Source of the DNA: a virus | Virus record (IMG/VR): IMGVR_UViG_3300025168_000162 | Span: 1-45,002 of that record | Length of the DNA stretch: 45,002 nt | Strand: one strand, 5' to 3' | Shown here: one piece after another, positions 1 to 8,047 of the stretch | Position numbering within the stretch: the first letter of the stretch is position 1 | Layout of the letters: the number at the start of each line of letters is the position of its first letter | Translations under genes and position numbers: made by a program | The notes under the pieces: model-generated | Told to the model about the DNA's origin: nothing | Databases searched by the model: none | Seen by the model: the letters and a program-made list of their open reading frames with translations, nothing else

Positions 1-1621
1 TATTAGTATTTATAGAAAGATCTTCTAGTAATTTCATGAGATCATCAGTACCCATAGAGTCCAAAGACGAATCAAATACTTCATCAAGAATAAGAAGATT
101 ACAATTAGCACTGTTCTTTATCTTTGCGATCTCTCTCCATGATAGAATTAAAGCAAGATCAATCCGGAGCTTTTCACCCTCACTGAAACTCATGTAACTA
201 AACGTGTCTCTATGACGACTCTTGATAGTTTCATTAAACTCTTCATCCAATGTAAAGTTAGCAAAGAAATTCATTGATGCAAGATACTTGTTAATCAATT
301 TATTTATGATTGGTAAATAATACTTAATGATCTTCGACTTGATTCCTGCGTCCTTAAGTAGATCATGGACAATATCGTAATTATATTTCTGATTAAGAAC
401 CGTTTCCTTCTCACCCAAAGATTCTTCTTTGTTTTGTAAGAATTCGTGTAACTTTAATTTCTCATCATCAATATTACCTCTATTATTTTCTAGATCATTT
501 ATCTCTTGCTCAATATACTGAATCTGGGAATATAAAGACTTTATCGTACTTTCTTGTTCGACAATCCTCTTCTCCTGTTTTTGAATATCAACCTCTACAT
601 CTTCAATAGAATTTATTTTGGAGAGAGTATCTTGTATGAGTACTACAACACCTTTTAACCGCTCCTCCAGAGTTATCTTTTCTATTGCTCGTTGATCAAG
701 AATACTCTGTCTGAAATCCTCATCAATATCCTGTTTACAAGAAGGACAACTTGTATTAGAAGTATAGAAAATAATATCTTTATGCAGGCGCTTTATGTCA
801 CCCTCAAGTGTACTTTCAGTCTTCTCTACATTTTTCAAACTAACAAGAAACTGATCCTTCTCTGGGTTTTCATCTCGAAGATTATTAATATGATCTGTAA
901 TCTTACTTATACTATTCTGCGTAGACGTACCCTCTTCGATCAAAGATTTTACCTTGGTCTTATTCTTATCAATTCGTTCTTGGCTCTTCATCTCCAGTGT
1001 ATTGACATGACTTTCCTGTAGAGTTATCTTTTCGTTTGAAATGTCAATCTTATTCTGAATGATATTCAAATTCTCTTTGAGTTCAGACACTTTTGATTTC
1101 AACAATCCATTCATCACACTAAAAATCTTGATATCAAGAATGTCCTCGATAACTTCTCGTCTATCAGCAGGAGTAAGTTGCATGAATGGTACAAAAGAAG
1201 ATGATCCTAGAATTACAATCTGAGTGAATGATTTATAGTTCATCCTCAGTATCTGTTCTTCTAGAACTCGTTGATAATCTTTTGCCTTTGCATTCTGTGG
1301 AAGAAGATTTCCATCTTTATAAATTTCAAAAACTTTTGGTTGCAATCCACGAACAACTTTATATTCATGTTTGGGAGTAGAGAATTCAACCTCAACCAAA
1401 CAATCCTTTTGATTAACTGTATTCACCAACTGTGGTATGTTGACCTTACGGAACGGTTTACCGAACAACCCAAATGTAATAGCATCAAGAAGAGCAAATG
1501 ATTTTCCATGACCATTTCTCCCAGAAACCAATACAGTATTGTGCTTGTCTATTGTTATCTCTGTAAACACATTACCAAACGAACCAAAGTTTTTAAATCG
1601 TACATTCTTAAATGTTAACAT
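1..1621 (-). CDS. 46: Recombination endonuclease subunit gp46 (SbcC/Rad50-like), 3' end outside window
   Basis: This is the large ATPase subunit of the phage gp46/gp47 nuclease complex that resects DNA ends for recombination-dependent replication. About 540 residues are visible, against roughly 560 in T4, so only a short C-terminus is lost at the window edge. Seen directly: Walker A GRNGHGKS at residues 34-41, a long charged coiled-coil region, the zinc-hook motif CPSC at about 292-295, then a signature-like FSEGEKLRIDLAL and Walker B LLILDEVFD near the end. The start at 1621 gives the expected MLTFKNVRFKNFGSFG terminus and lies one base beyond the gp47 stop, so the two are co-transcribed. 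The gene is not closed in the window; the assignment rests on motif order and synteny. Confidence 0.95.
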   Translation of the reverse strand, partial: MLTFKNVRFKNFGSFGNVFTEITIDKHNTVLVSGRNGHGKSFALLDAITFGLFGKPFRKVNIPQLVNTVNQKDCLVEVEFSTPKHEYKVVRGLQPKVFEIYKDGNLLPQNAKAKDYQRVLEEQILRMNYKSFTQIVILGSSSFVPFMQLTPADRREVIEDILDIKIFSVMNGLLKSKVSELKENLNIIQNKIDISNEKITLQESHVNTLEMKSQERIDKNKTKVKSLIEEGTSTQNSISKITDHINNLRDENPEKDQFLVSLKNVEKTESTLEGDIKRLHKDIIFYTSNTSCPSCKQDIDEDFRQSILDQRAIEKITLEERLKGVVVLIQDTLSKINSIEDVEVDIQKQEKRIVEQESTIKSLYSQIQYIEQEINDLENNRGNIDDEKLKLHEFLQNKEESLGEKETVLNQKYNYDIVHDLLKDAGIKSKIIKYYLPIINKLINKYLASMNFFANFTLDEEFNETIKSRHRDTFSYMSFSEGEKLRIDLALILSWREIAKIKNSANCNLLILDEVFDSSLDSMGTDDLMKLLEDLSINTN

Positions 1622-1622
1622 A

Positions 1623-2678
1623 TTATTCCCAGCTACTCAGACCTTCCATATACAAGTCCCGAATAAGTTGTTTGATTTCCGATTTATCTTTGATCTCTTC
1701 GTCAGAATCAATTTCATCATTTATGATTGTAAGAGTATCTTTTGCCATGTCAATGTCCGATTCCTCAATTGTAAAATCAGACATGTCCTCTACCACAGTA
1801 ATATCAACTACCTTGTGCTTATAGAGTGTATCAAGAAATGCATCAAAAAGTTTTCTCTTAGTTTTGTTTTTTATGATAACTTTAACGTAGCAATCTTTAT
1901 ATTTCTTAAAATCCAAATTAACAAGAATCTCAGGATTTTCATCATCATATTCTATGTGGTAGAATTTGCGTCTTTTATTTTCTATAAACTCAAGTTCGCG
2001 AGTTTCAGTATCAAGAATATGAAACCCCTTTTTATCATATAGATCACTAAATGTTATCTGATATTGAGTTCCAAGATAGTGTATATTTTTGTTCGTGCTT
2101 TTACTGTGGAAGTGACCAGACATAACCAACTCAAACCTCTGGAGTATTTCGTCTGACATACCACCACGAAACTTCACTCCGCGTAGAACTTCATAGCCAC
2201 TCAATTCAAAGTGACCACCTATAATCGGACAACTACATTCGGAAAGAAATTGAACACACTCATCTCTCATCTCGGGAGACATCCACGGAACAAGACCAAC
2301 ACAAAGACCATCAAAATCTACTGCGGTAGGCTTTTCATACAGATGAAAATAGTCATTCTTACCAGAGAACAATTCTTTAATTGAATTTACTTCATTTGTA
2401 TTTTTATAAAATGTATCATGGTTACCCACGATACAATGCAAATGTAGTTTGTTGGACTCAAGGTTCTCAAAAAATCTTCTTCGAACTTCCCTCAGAGTAT
2501 TAAAATTAACATACTTGCGACGATCCATAAGATCACCAAGATGTATTATTTGATCTATATTATTTTCTTTGCAGTATGGGAAGAACTGTTCCTCAAAAAA
2601 ATCCAGAAAGTAATTTAGAAATATAGAAGAATCGTTTCTTGCACCAAAGTGGGTATCATTAAGAATTGCAATCTTCAT
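1623..2678 (-). CDS. 47: Recombination endonuclease subunit gp47 (SbcD/Mre11-like)
   Basis: This is the metal-dependent phosphoesterase partner of gp46. The 351 residues (T4 about 339) carry the Mre11 phosphoesterase motifs in order: DTH near residue 8, HLGDLMD near 47-52, VGNHDTF near 84-90, GGHFELSG and SGHFHS. These supply the two-metal active-site Asp, Asn and His residues. The ATG at 2678 overlaps the gp55 stop by four bases (ATGA) and the gene ends one base before gp46 begins, so gp55, gp47 and gp46 form a translationally coupled unit. Family identity is clear from the motifs. Confidence 0.95.
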   Translation of the reverse strand: MKIAILNDTHFGARNDSSIFLNYFLDFFEEQFFPYCKENNIDQIIHLGDLMDRRKYVNFNTLREVRRRFFENLESNKLHLHCIVGNHDTFYKNTNEVNSIKELFSGKNDYFHLYEKPTAVDFDGLCVGLVPWMSPEMRDECVQFLSECSCPIIGGHFELSGYEVLRGVKFRGGMSDEILQRFELVMSGHFHSKSTNKNIHYLGTQYQITFSDLYDKKGFHILDTETRELEFIENKRRKFYHIEYDDENPEILVNLDFKKYKDCYVKVIIKNKTKRKLFDAFLDTLYKHKVVDITVVEDMSDFTIEESDIDMAKDTLTIINDEIDSDEEIKDKSEIKQLIRDLYMEGLSSWE

Positions 2679-3217
2679 TCAAATGGTCCCGTATTCCCTT
2701 TTTTAGATTTACTCTTGGGTGTCATTCGTTTGACATCATCTTCAGATAAATTAAAATGTTCTCTCATAGCAACCTTAACATTATCCTTTTCAAAATAATT
2801 CTCTTTGAACCAAGATCCCATACTCCCATCATCCTTCATTTCTGCAAGTTTAAATTTGATGTAGTTTTGCTTCTTTTCTTTCTCTATTCTTCTCAAAAAA
2901 GCATAATAAATTATTTGAGTAAAATATGAAAAGGGATTTTTTGATTTCTCTGGATCAAAGTTATGTGCGTACATGAGACAATTCTCTATAGAATCATTTA
3001 TCATCTCGTCCTTGTACGGATAATTTGTAAAGTTTGGTTTCTGGGCAAGATGCTCTGCTATCTTAATAAAACAAGATCCAACATACTCAGATATGGGGGG
3101 TCTTCCTTCACCTTGATCTTCAGCTTTTATTATTTCAGCTTTCCATTCACACATGGCTTCAAAAAACTGTTTGTTATCAATATAGTGATTTGCTTTTTTG
3201 CTTGCTTTTTTCTTCAT
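2675..3217 (-). CDS. 55: Late-transcription sigma factor gp55
   Basis: gp55 is the phage sigma-like factor that directs host RNA polymerase to TATAAATA late promoters. The 180-residue protein (T4 185) matches the T4 pattern through its sigma region-2-like core: DEMINDSIENCLMYAHNF, then KNPFSYFTQIIYYAFLRRI and a basic IEKEKKQ stretch. I chose the ATG at 3217 (MKKKASKKAN) because the longer frame can only begin with TTG at 3247. No strong Shine-Dalgarno is visible. Many TATAAATA sites in this window agree with a working gp55. The C-terminus ends in KKGNTGPFE and shows no evident LDFLL-type clamp-binding motif, unlike T4 gp55. Confidence 0.9.
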   Translation of the reverse strand: MKKKASKKANHYIDNKQFFEAMCEWKAEIIKAEDQGEGRPPISEYVGSCFIKIAEHLAQKPNFTNYPYKDEMINDSIENCLMYAHNFDPEKSKNPFSYFTQIIYYAFLRRIEKEKKQNYIKFKLAEMKDDGSMGSWFKENYFEKDNVKVAMREHFNLSEDDVKRMTPKSKSKKGNTGPFE

Positions 3218-3273
3218 GATATACAGTATAATCGCTTTCTTTTGCAATACAATATGTTTTTTAGATTTTTATC

Positions 3274-3301
3274 TTGACAACTTCCATTATACCCTTACAA
3301 T
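3274..3301 (+). promoter_or_regulatory. Possible sigma70 promoter pointing antisense to the local genes
   Basis: In the 121-base gap between gp55 and the Sm-like gene the plus strand reads TTGACA (3274-3279), 16 bases, then TACAAT (3296-3301). All neighbouring genes are on the minus strand, so a transcript from here would run antisense into the Sm-like gene's 3' end. A small imperfect hairpin (ACCCT...AGGGT) overlaps the -10 region. The match is good by consensus, but no plus-strand gene follows, so it may be chance. Confidence 0.3.
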
Positions 3302-3338
3302 ACCCGTGTAGGGTGAGAAAAGGATACTCTAAAGATAC

Positions 3339-4022
3339 TTAAAGGTACTCATCATCGTTGGGGTTTGGGTTCCAGTCAGTCCACCGATTACCATAATTTG
3401 GATCATCTTTATTTTGATCGCCGGTGTATTTGTGCTCATTAACCTCTTCATAAAACTCACTAATTTCATCGTCATCATCATCATCAAAAACATCATCAAG
3501 ATCCATCAGACCTTGTTCAAATAGTTCTCTCACCATTTCTGGGGGAATCATCATATGCATGAAAAATGAATTGTCCTTGGGATTGTTGGTTTTTGGATTA
3601 TCCGGATCACTGTCCATATTTTTTCCCAAAGAATCAATGGCATCTAAAAGTGAATCCATATCAAATGTTGGGGGTGATTTGGGTTTTTTACCCGGTCCTG
3701 CAACTGGAGGGAACTTACCACCAAAAATCTCATCTTCTTGTTTAATATTTCTTTCTATATCATAAAGTTTAGTTACATTTGGTGATGGTTTAAGCCAACT
3801 GACGATAAAAGTTTCAGGAATCCTGATTGTATTTTCTACAGCATTAGATAACCAATCTTTTAGATATGTAATTTCTTTTGCTTTACCAAATGGATCACTA
3901 CGTGTGGTTGTTGTGAATAACATGGGATTGTCAAGAATAATTTTACCCTTGTCTCGCCCTTTTATTTTTGCAATAATCTCTTCGCCGCTTTGAAGTTTAA
4001 GAACACGGTATGATGAATTCAT
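3339..4022 (-). CDS. Sm-like (LSM fold) phage protein with acidic C-terminus
   Basis: The N-terminus reads YRVLKLQSGEEIIAKIKG followed by a short beta-rich segment, the hallmark of the phage 'SGEEI' Sm-like proteins of marine T4-like phages. RNA binding is inferred from that resemblance. The domain covers roughly residues 1-90; a proline-rich linker (KFPPVAGPGKKPKSPP) and a very acidic tail (DDVFDDDDDDE) follow. I chose the ATG at 4022 over an upstream TTG at 4043, because AAGGGAG sits five bases before it. That gives 227 residues. It lies between uvsW and gp55. A shorter paralogue is at 40056-40358. Function is unproven. Confidence 0.7.
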   Translation of the reverse strand: MNSSYRVLKLQSGEEIIAKIKGRDKGKIILDNPMLFTTTTRSDPFGKAKEITYLKDWLSNAVENTIRIPETFIVSWLKPSPNVTKLYDIERNIKQEDEIFGGKFPPVAGPGKKPKSPPTFDMDSLLDAIDSLGKNMDSDPDNPKTNNPKDNSFFMHMMIPPEMVRELFEQGLMDLDDVFDDDDDDEISEFYEEVNEHKYTGDQNKDDPNYGNRWTDWNPNPNDDEYL

Positions 4023-4032
4023 TGGATCTCCC

Positions 4033-5514
4033 TTATAACGCAATTGGAATCAAATTATAATCAAAATGTTCATTAGTATATATTTTTATTCTTTCGTCCA
4101 AATGTCGTAATGTGTGATTTCTGTATTTTTTATGAGATAAATTATCAGATATGTCGTAGAGCTTTACGCTGTCTTTGCTCTCAGAGCGTCTGAGTCCTCT
4201 TCCTATAGACTGGAGTACTCGTACCACAGATTTAGATGGTGAAGTAAAAACAATGTTATTAATATTGCGAATATTAATCCCGGTAGAGCAGGTTCCGTAA
4301 GAAGCGACAAGAATAGCTTCCTTTTCTTGATCGACAATTTGACGAATGTTTTCCCTTTGTTCGGCATCAGTTCCTCCGTATATGAAAAATACCTTTTTGT
4401 TTGGAAATGTTTTTGTAATCAATTCATGCAGAGGTTTTCCATGAAGATCAACATAGTTAAACAATACCAAGGTATTTCCTTTTATTTTGCCACACAAATC
4501 TGCTATGAACTTATTTCTTTTTGGATGTGCAATAATCCATTTCATTTCATCCATATACGAAGCTCGTTTTATTTCTTGTATTTCTGATGGGCTATATTGT
4601 AACATCAAACAATCAATTTGTAAATTGGAAAGAACATCTCGTTCCATTAATGCCTTGGTAGTAGTGACATTATGTACCCTTCCAAATAGACCCTCAATTA
4701 CTAACTTATGTACTTGTGTTCCGTCTAGAGTTCCAGTTGTTCCTATTCTTACATCAGCCTCTGTTAGTTTTGTCATCAACGAGGTTAATGATTTCGCTTT
4801 AAACAGATGACACTCATCACCGAATACTATTTTATACTTCTGAAAAAAGTCTTTTGGCATACTATAGATGCTTTGCCATGTTGATATGACTACTTGTTTT
4901 TCTGTGAGCTTGTCCTGACCAGAAAAAATCACATGACAATTTTTTTCTACATCCCAAGTTTTACCAGAGTAATCTCTAAAATCATTATACATCTGGGATA
5001 CAAGACCTGTTGTTGGCACAACAATGAGTATCTTTTCGTCTTCTTGTAGCTGATTTAAATAGTACCGCAATAGCGAATAAATTATTAAAGATTTACCACT
5101 ACCTGTAGGTGATAGCAATAGTGTTCGTTTTTTATTAATTGCATGAGTAATGGCATTAAGTTGGTAATCATATGGAATAATTGGGTTTCCTCTTGATTCC
5201 AATTCCAACCCATCAACAAATTTGGTTACATCATCAAGTGAAATTTCATTCTGATTCACACAATCGTGTTCTATTGTGTAGTTTCTATCCTGTGTGAATT
5301 TTATTAGGTAATCAAGAAGACCAACATATAGCTTCCTAGAATACAGATTAAACAGTCGAATTTTGCCGTCCCATTTTTTATTTCTGTATGCTGGAGTAAA
5401 CTCATAATTTGGAACATAGAATGTAAAAAACTGATTCAGCTCTTTTGCAATCGAATCATCGCACTCAAGTTTTAGATCAACTGAATCTATTTTTGACACA
5501 ACTATATCGCTCAT
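4033..5514 (-). CDS. uvsW: UvsW recombination/repair DNA helicase
   Basis: UvsW is a superfamily 2 helicase that unwinds branched DNA and R-loops and moves the phage from origin-dependent to recombination-dependent replication. The 493 residues begin with the T4-type N-terminal domain (pattern FFSF...YRF.P.FR...WDGRIRL in T4; here FFTFYVPNYEFTPAYRNKKW). Walker A SPTGSGKS is at 135-142, the DEAD-box variant GDECH at 232-236, and late helicase motifs include QSIGRGLRR. The start aligns exactly with T4 UvsW. No Shine-Dalgarno precedes it; a late-promoter-like CATAAATA lies only five bases upstream, so a leaderless late mRNA is possible. T4 uvsW is also a late gene. Confidence 0.95.
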   Translation of the reverse strand: MSDIVVSKIDSVDLKLECDDSIAKELNQFFTFYVPNYEFTPAYRNKKWDGKIRLFNLYSRKLYVGLLDYLIKFTQDRNYTIEHDCVNQNEISLDDVTKFVDGLELESRGNPIIPYDYQLNAITHAINKKRTLLLSPTGSGKSLIIYSLLRYYLNQLQEDEKILIVVPTTGLVSQMYNDFRDYSGKTWDVEKNCHVIFSGQDKLTEKQVVISTWQSIYSMPKDFFQKYKIVFGDECHLFKAKSLTSLMTKLTEADVRIGTTGTLDGTQVHKLVIEGLFGRVHNVTTTKALMERDVLSNLQIDCLMLQYSPSEIQEIKRASYMDEMKWIIAHPKRNKFIADLCGKIKGNTLVLFNYVDLHGKPLHELITKTFPNKKVFFIYGGTDAEQRENIRQIVDQEKEAILVASYGTCSTGINIRNINNIVFTSPSKSVVRVLQSIGRGLRRSESKDSVKLYDISDNLSHKKYRNHTLRHLDERIKIYTNEHFDYNLIPIAL

Positions 5515-5519
5515 ACTTA

Positions 5520-5527
5520 TATTTATG
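5520..5527 (-). promoter_or_regulatory. Candidate late promoter of uvsW (CATAAATA)
   Basis: The minus strand reads CATAAATA, one mismatch from the T4 late consensus TATAAATA, followed by TAAGT and the uvsW ATG. With T4 spacing, transcription would start at about 5514, the A of the start codon. It lies in the 17-base gap between uvsY and uvsW. The inferred leaderless mRNA is unusual. Confidence 0.45.
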
Positions 5528-5531
5528 GTGA

Positions 5532-5966
5532 CTACACGCCTTGTGTGAACTTAATCCAATCAAGTGCAGCCCGTATATTCCATTGTCTGTTTGATATCAT
5601 TTTTACAACACTTTCCAGATAATTCACGATTTCTTGCTGTAATGTAATTCTAGCCTCTATTTTCACAATATCATCATCAGAATCAATAAATCTATCTACA
5701 TCTGTTTTTAGAATAGTTAGATCAAACGGTTCCCATTTAAAAAACCTGAGTTGTTCTTCTGACATTTTACCGGTGTAATATAGCCATTTATTTTTTCTTT
5801 TTATTTTCTTTTCAGACAACAACTGCTCTAGCTTTAGTTTTTCTTGCGTGAACAATATCAGATACTTATTATGCAGTTGTGGAGTTTTTAGTGATTCGTT
5901 GTCTAGTTCTGTTTTATCGATGTCTAAATCTTGTTGTACCATCTCATATAGATCAGTTAGATTCAT
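5532..5966 (-). CDS. uvsY: UvsY recombination mediator
   Basis: UvsY loads the UvsX recombinase onto gp32-coated single-stranded DNA. The 144-residue protein (T4 137) follows the T4 pattern: an N-terminal MNLTDLYEMVQQDLDIDKTE, a helical charged middle with KWLYYTGKM, and a C-terminal segment with SVVKMISNRQWNIRAALDWI, comparable to the T4 DAIKSRGFAIKHIQDM region. It sits directly upstream of uvsW, the usual T4 pairing. Its ATG at 5966 overlaps the last base of the preceding tube-fold gene. UvsX itself is not in the window. Confidence 0.88.
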   Translation of the reverse strand: MNLTDLYEMVQQDLDIDKTELDNESLKTPQLHNKYLILFTQEKLKLEQLLSEKKIKRKNKWLYYTGKMSEEQLRFFKWEPFDLTILKTDVDRFIDSDDDIVKIEARITLQQEIVNYLESVVKMISNRQWNIRAALDWIKFTQGV

Positions 5967-6463
5967 TAGCCAATATTCCTAATTTCATATGATGTGAACG
6001 CGAATGTTGCTGTTGCAACTACAGGCTCTGTATCTACAACAACTGATGAAAACTGTATTCCACTAATTCCCACTGGGAAGATGTCTTTAATTATAACCCT
6101 TTTCATTGGGGTATATGAACCATCCATTATTGTAATGGTTGCATCTGATAGGATTCTATTATACGGATTTATTTTTCTAGAGTCAGATTCAGATGTGCTC
6201 ATGTCATACATCCAGTTATAGACTTCTAGCCAATTATCCATTTTTTCATCTACAAGAAATGACACAGACATATTTTCATATCCATATCTACCAACTGGGG
6301 ATCTAATTGGGACTCCCATTGCTGGAGCTGGTACCTCCATAAGTGAAACTGTTAGAGATGGTAAGTTTACTGATTGGCAAAAATACGAAACTGTTGGAAA
6401 TTCATCGATTTCTAATTTGAAGAAATTCGTAGCTAGGTAATTGTTTGTTTCTGGTTGTCTCAT
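5966..6463 (-). CDS. Tail-tube-fold structural protein following gp23
   Basis: The 165 residues have the pattern of the phage tail-tube family: NFFKLEI, YFCQSVNLPSL, a Gly-rich VPIRSPVGRYGYENMSVSFLVDEKMDNWLEVYNWM segment broken across positions 53-88, and a C-terminal strand pair ATATFAFTSYEIRN. It is not the gp19 gene of the gp18-gp19-gp20 block (11838-12371), so it is a second copy of the fold. In cyanophages a tail completion gene occupies this place, so it could cap or complete the tube; that is inference. The MCP terminator and a TATAAATA box end nine bases upstream, with no Shine-Dalgarno. Confidence 0.65.
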   Translation of the reverse strand: MRQPETNNYLATNFFKLEIDEFPTVSYFCQSVNLPSLTVSLMEVPAPAMGVPIRSPVGRYGYENMSVSFLVDEKMDNWLEVYNWMYDMSTSESDSRKINPYNRILSDATITIMDGSYTPMKRVIIKDIFPVGISGIQFSSVVVDTEPVVATATFAFTSYEIRNIG

Positions 6464-6471
6464 ACTATTAT

Positions 6472-6479
6472 TTATAAAA
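6472..6479 (-). promoter_or_regulatory. Late promoter TATAAATA overlapping the MCP terminator
   Basis: An exact TATAAATA on the minus strand shares bases with the poly-T tract of the gp23 terminator and ends eight bases before the ATG of the tube-fold gene at 6463. The expected start site is about 6466, giving a leader of about three bases. Transcription therefore stops and restarts within roughly 40 bases here. Confidence 0.6.
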
Positions 6480-6505
6480 AAACAACGAGGGCCCGAGGGC
6501 CCTCG
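6476..6505 (-). terminator. Strong rho-independent terminator after gp23
   Basis: A perfect inverted repeat CGAGGGCCC / GGGCCCTCG (6486-6494 and 6497-6505, centred on GA) is followed on the minus strand by TTG and seven Ts (6476-6485). The two-base centre means the innermost pairs must open into a loop. It lies 33 bases past the capsid gene stop and should isolate gp23 mRNA from the downstream tail and recombination genes. Confidence 0.9.
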
Positions 6506-6538
6506 CTGCTTATTCTAATTAAGATTCTAAAATCTAGA

Positions 6539-8017
6539 TCAAGTAGTACCTTGGTTACCATGAAGGTTGCGGATAGCGAAGAGACGGTAGTAGAGGTTTT
6601 CACCAACACCGTTAAAGACGCTACCAGTACCATCATGACGAGCGAATGGGTTGTTGACCATTCCGTACCGAGTCTTGAACCCGATCTTGGGCTGGAAGGT
6701 GTCTTGACCAACCGCACGTACCATCTGGAGGGGAACGTATGGACAGTAGAACAAACCAGCGTCATATGGGCTTACACCTTTATAACCGACACAACAGAAA
6801 TCAGAGCCAGTTGTGCTTGAGTAGGGGTCAATGTAGACTCTCATCTTACCGTTGAGAACACCAGCGAAGGTGTTACCAGTGTCATCAACATCCAACTGGT
6901 TGTTGAGGGCAGGTGAGATGTTAAGGAAGCCACCCATTGCGAGAGCACTTGCAACATCCGACGAGCAGATGATGAAGTTACCCTTACCACGGCGAGTATC
7001 CTTAGCGATGATGTTGGCTTCACGTTCAATCTGGAACATGAGACCTCGGAAGCGTTCTGCGCTCCAACGACCGTCAGAGTCAGTGTTGAGGTCGTAGACA
7101 CCACCAACATTACTGCTAACTGCTTTACCAGCAAGGTCATTATTCGTAGCACCTAGTTTAGCGTTGTAATAGATGGTACGAACGAGTTCGCGGTTGATTT
7201 CAGAGAGAATTTCAGTGCTAAGAATGTTAGCAAGTTCGGTCTCTGCATCAAGTCCGTGAACAGCCTTGAGATCCTGAGCAAGCTCAGTCGTGTACTCAGC
7301 CTTGAGTGCTCTGGTACGTGCTTCAACAGCGACACGATCGATGTTGAATGCCATCTGCTGGAAGTTCTGAGGTCCATCAGATTGTCCAAGCTGTTCGGCA
7401 GTACCGGTGAGCATTGCGCGGAAACCTTCAGCGAATGGGGGAAAAGATGCTCTGGGGTCAGCAGCATAACTGTTTCCGCCTGCTAGAGAACCAGCACCAG
7501 TAACACCAGTTGGGTTTACACCACCGGTTGCACTGAATGCTGCACCCGATGCAGGATCTGCACCGTTAGTAGTACCAGAGAATCGTGCGTCAGCTTCTTG
7601 GAATAGAGCTTCAGTACCTGCACCACCATCACCAACACCGTTGCTGGTGTTCTGTTGGGTGTAGCGGGCACGCATTGCGAAGATGAGTCCAGTTGGTGCG
7701 CTCATGGGCTGAACACCAGCAATGTCGTAAGCCATTAGGTTTGGCATAGCACGACGGACGAGGCTGATGAGGACGGGATCGTAACCAGCGAGGTTACCTG
7801 CGTTACCGACCTGTGCGTCAGAGAAGTTACCCGACATAGCGTTGTTGGGTGCCTCGGCAAGATACTGCTCACGAAGAGCTTTTTCTTGGTTTTCAAGAAG
7901 CTGGGCAGTGACCTTCTTCTTGTAGCTATCATCAATTTGTGGAAGTGCTTCGTGCTCTAGTAGGGGATCCCACTTTTCGCAGAGAGCATCCATTGGGGTT
8001 GTGTTATCAAAATCCAT
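6539..8017 (-). CDS. 23: Major capsid protein gp23 precursor
   Basis: This is the HK97-fold shell protein of the T4-type head. It is 492 residues (T4 521). The N-terminal 55 residues look like the prohead-cleaved propeptide: LAE at 53-55 before APNNAMSGN fits the gp21 protease preference for cleavage after a (L/I)xE sequence. The following SLVRRAMPNLMAYDIAGVQPM segment is the typical gp23 start of the mature protein, and FIICSSDVASALAMGGFL and KTRYGMVNNPFA are in the usual C-terminal regions. The Shine-Dalgarno AAAGGAG is strong. Codon choice is more GC-rich than in neighbouring genes, as expected for a very highly expressed gene. Confidence 0.97.
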   Translation of the reverse strand: MDFDNTTPMDALCEKWDPLLEHEALPQIDDSYKKKVTAQLLENQEKALREQYLAEAPNNAMSGNFSDAQVGNAGNLAGYDPVLISLVRRAMPNLMAYDIAGVQPMSAPTGLIFAMRARYTQQNTSNGVGDGGAGTEALFQEADARFSGTTNGADPASGAAFSATGGVNPTGVTGAGSLAGGNSYAADPRASFPPFAEGFRAMLTGTAEQLGQSDGPQNFQQMAFNIDRVAVEARTRALKAEYTTELAQDLKAVHGLDAETELANILSTEILSEINRELVRTIYYNAKLGATNNDLAGKAVSSNVGGVYDLNTDSDGRWSAERFRGLMFQIEREANIIAKDTRRGKGNFIICSSDVASALAMGGFLNISPALNNQLDVDDTGNTFAGVLNGKMRVYIDPYSSTTGSDFCCVGYKGVSPYDAGLFYCPYVPLQMVRAVGQDTFQPKIGFKTRYGMVNNPFARHDGTGSVFNGVGENLYYRLFAIRNLHGNQGTT

Positions 8018-8039
8018 TTTAGATTTCTCCTTTGAGGTT

Positions 8040-8047
8040 TATTTATT
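8040..8047 (-). promoter_or_regulatory. Candidate late promoter of gp23 (AATAAATA)
   Basis: The minus strand reads AATAAATA across the gp22 stop codon, one mismatch from the late consensus. The expected start at about 8034 would give a short leader that still contains the AAAGGAG ribosome binding site before the gp23 ATG at 8017. The position is sensible; the low complexity of this AT-rich sequence tempers confidence. Confidence 0.4.

Noticed and set aside
7-14. TATAAATA match at the window start
   Set aside because: It lies inside the gp46 coding region with no start codon following in the window; by chance in an AT-rich gene.
692-1021. Open frame antisense to gp46 (plus strand)
   Set aside because: No ribosome binding site, low-complexity sequence, and the opposite strand carries conserved gp46 motifs.
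6472-7467. Long alternative frames within the capsid gene
   Set aside because: Created by the GC-richer codon usage of gp23; products are Ser/Val/Thr-rich nonsense without family patterns.
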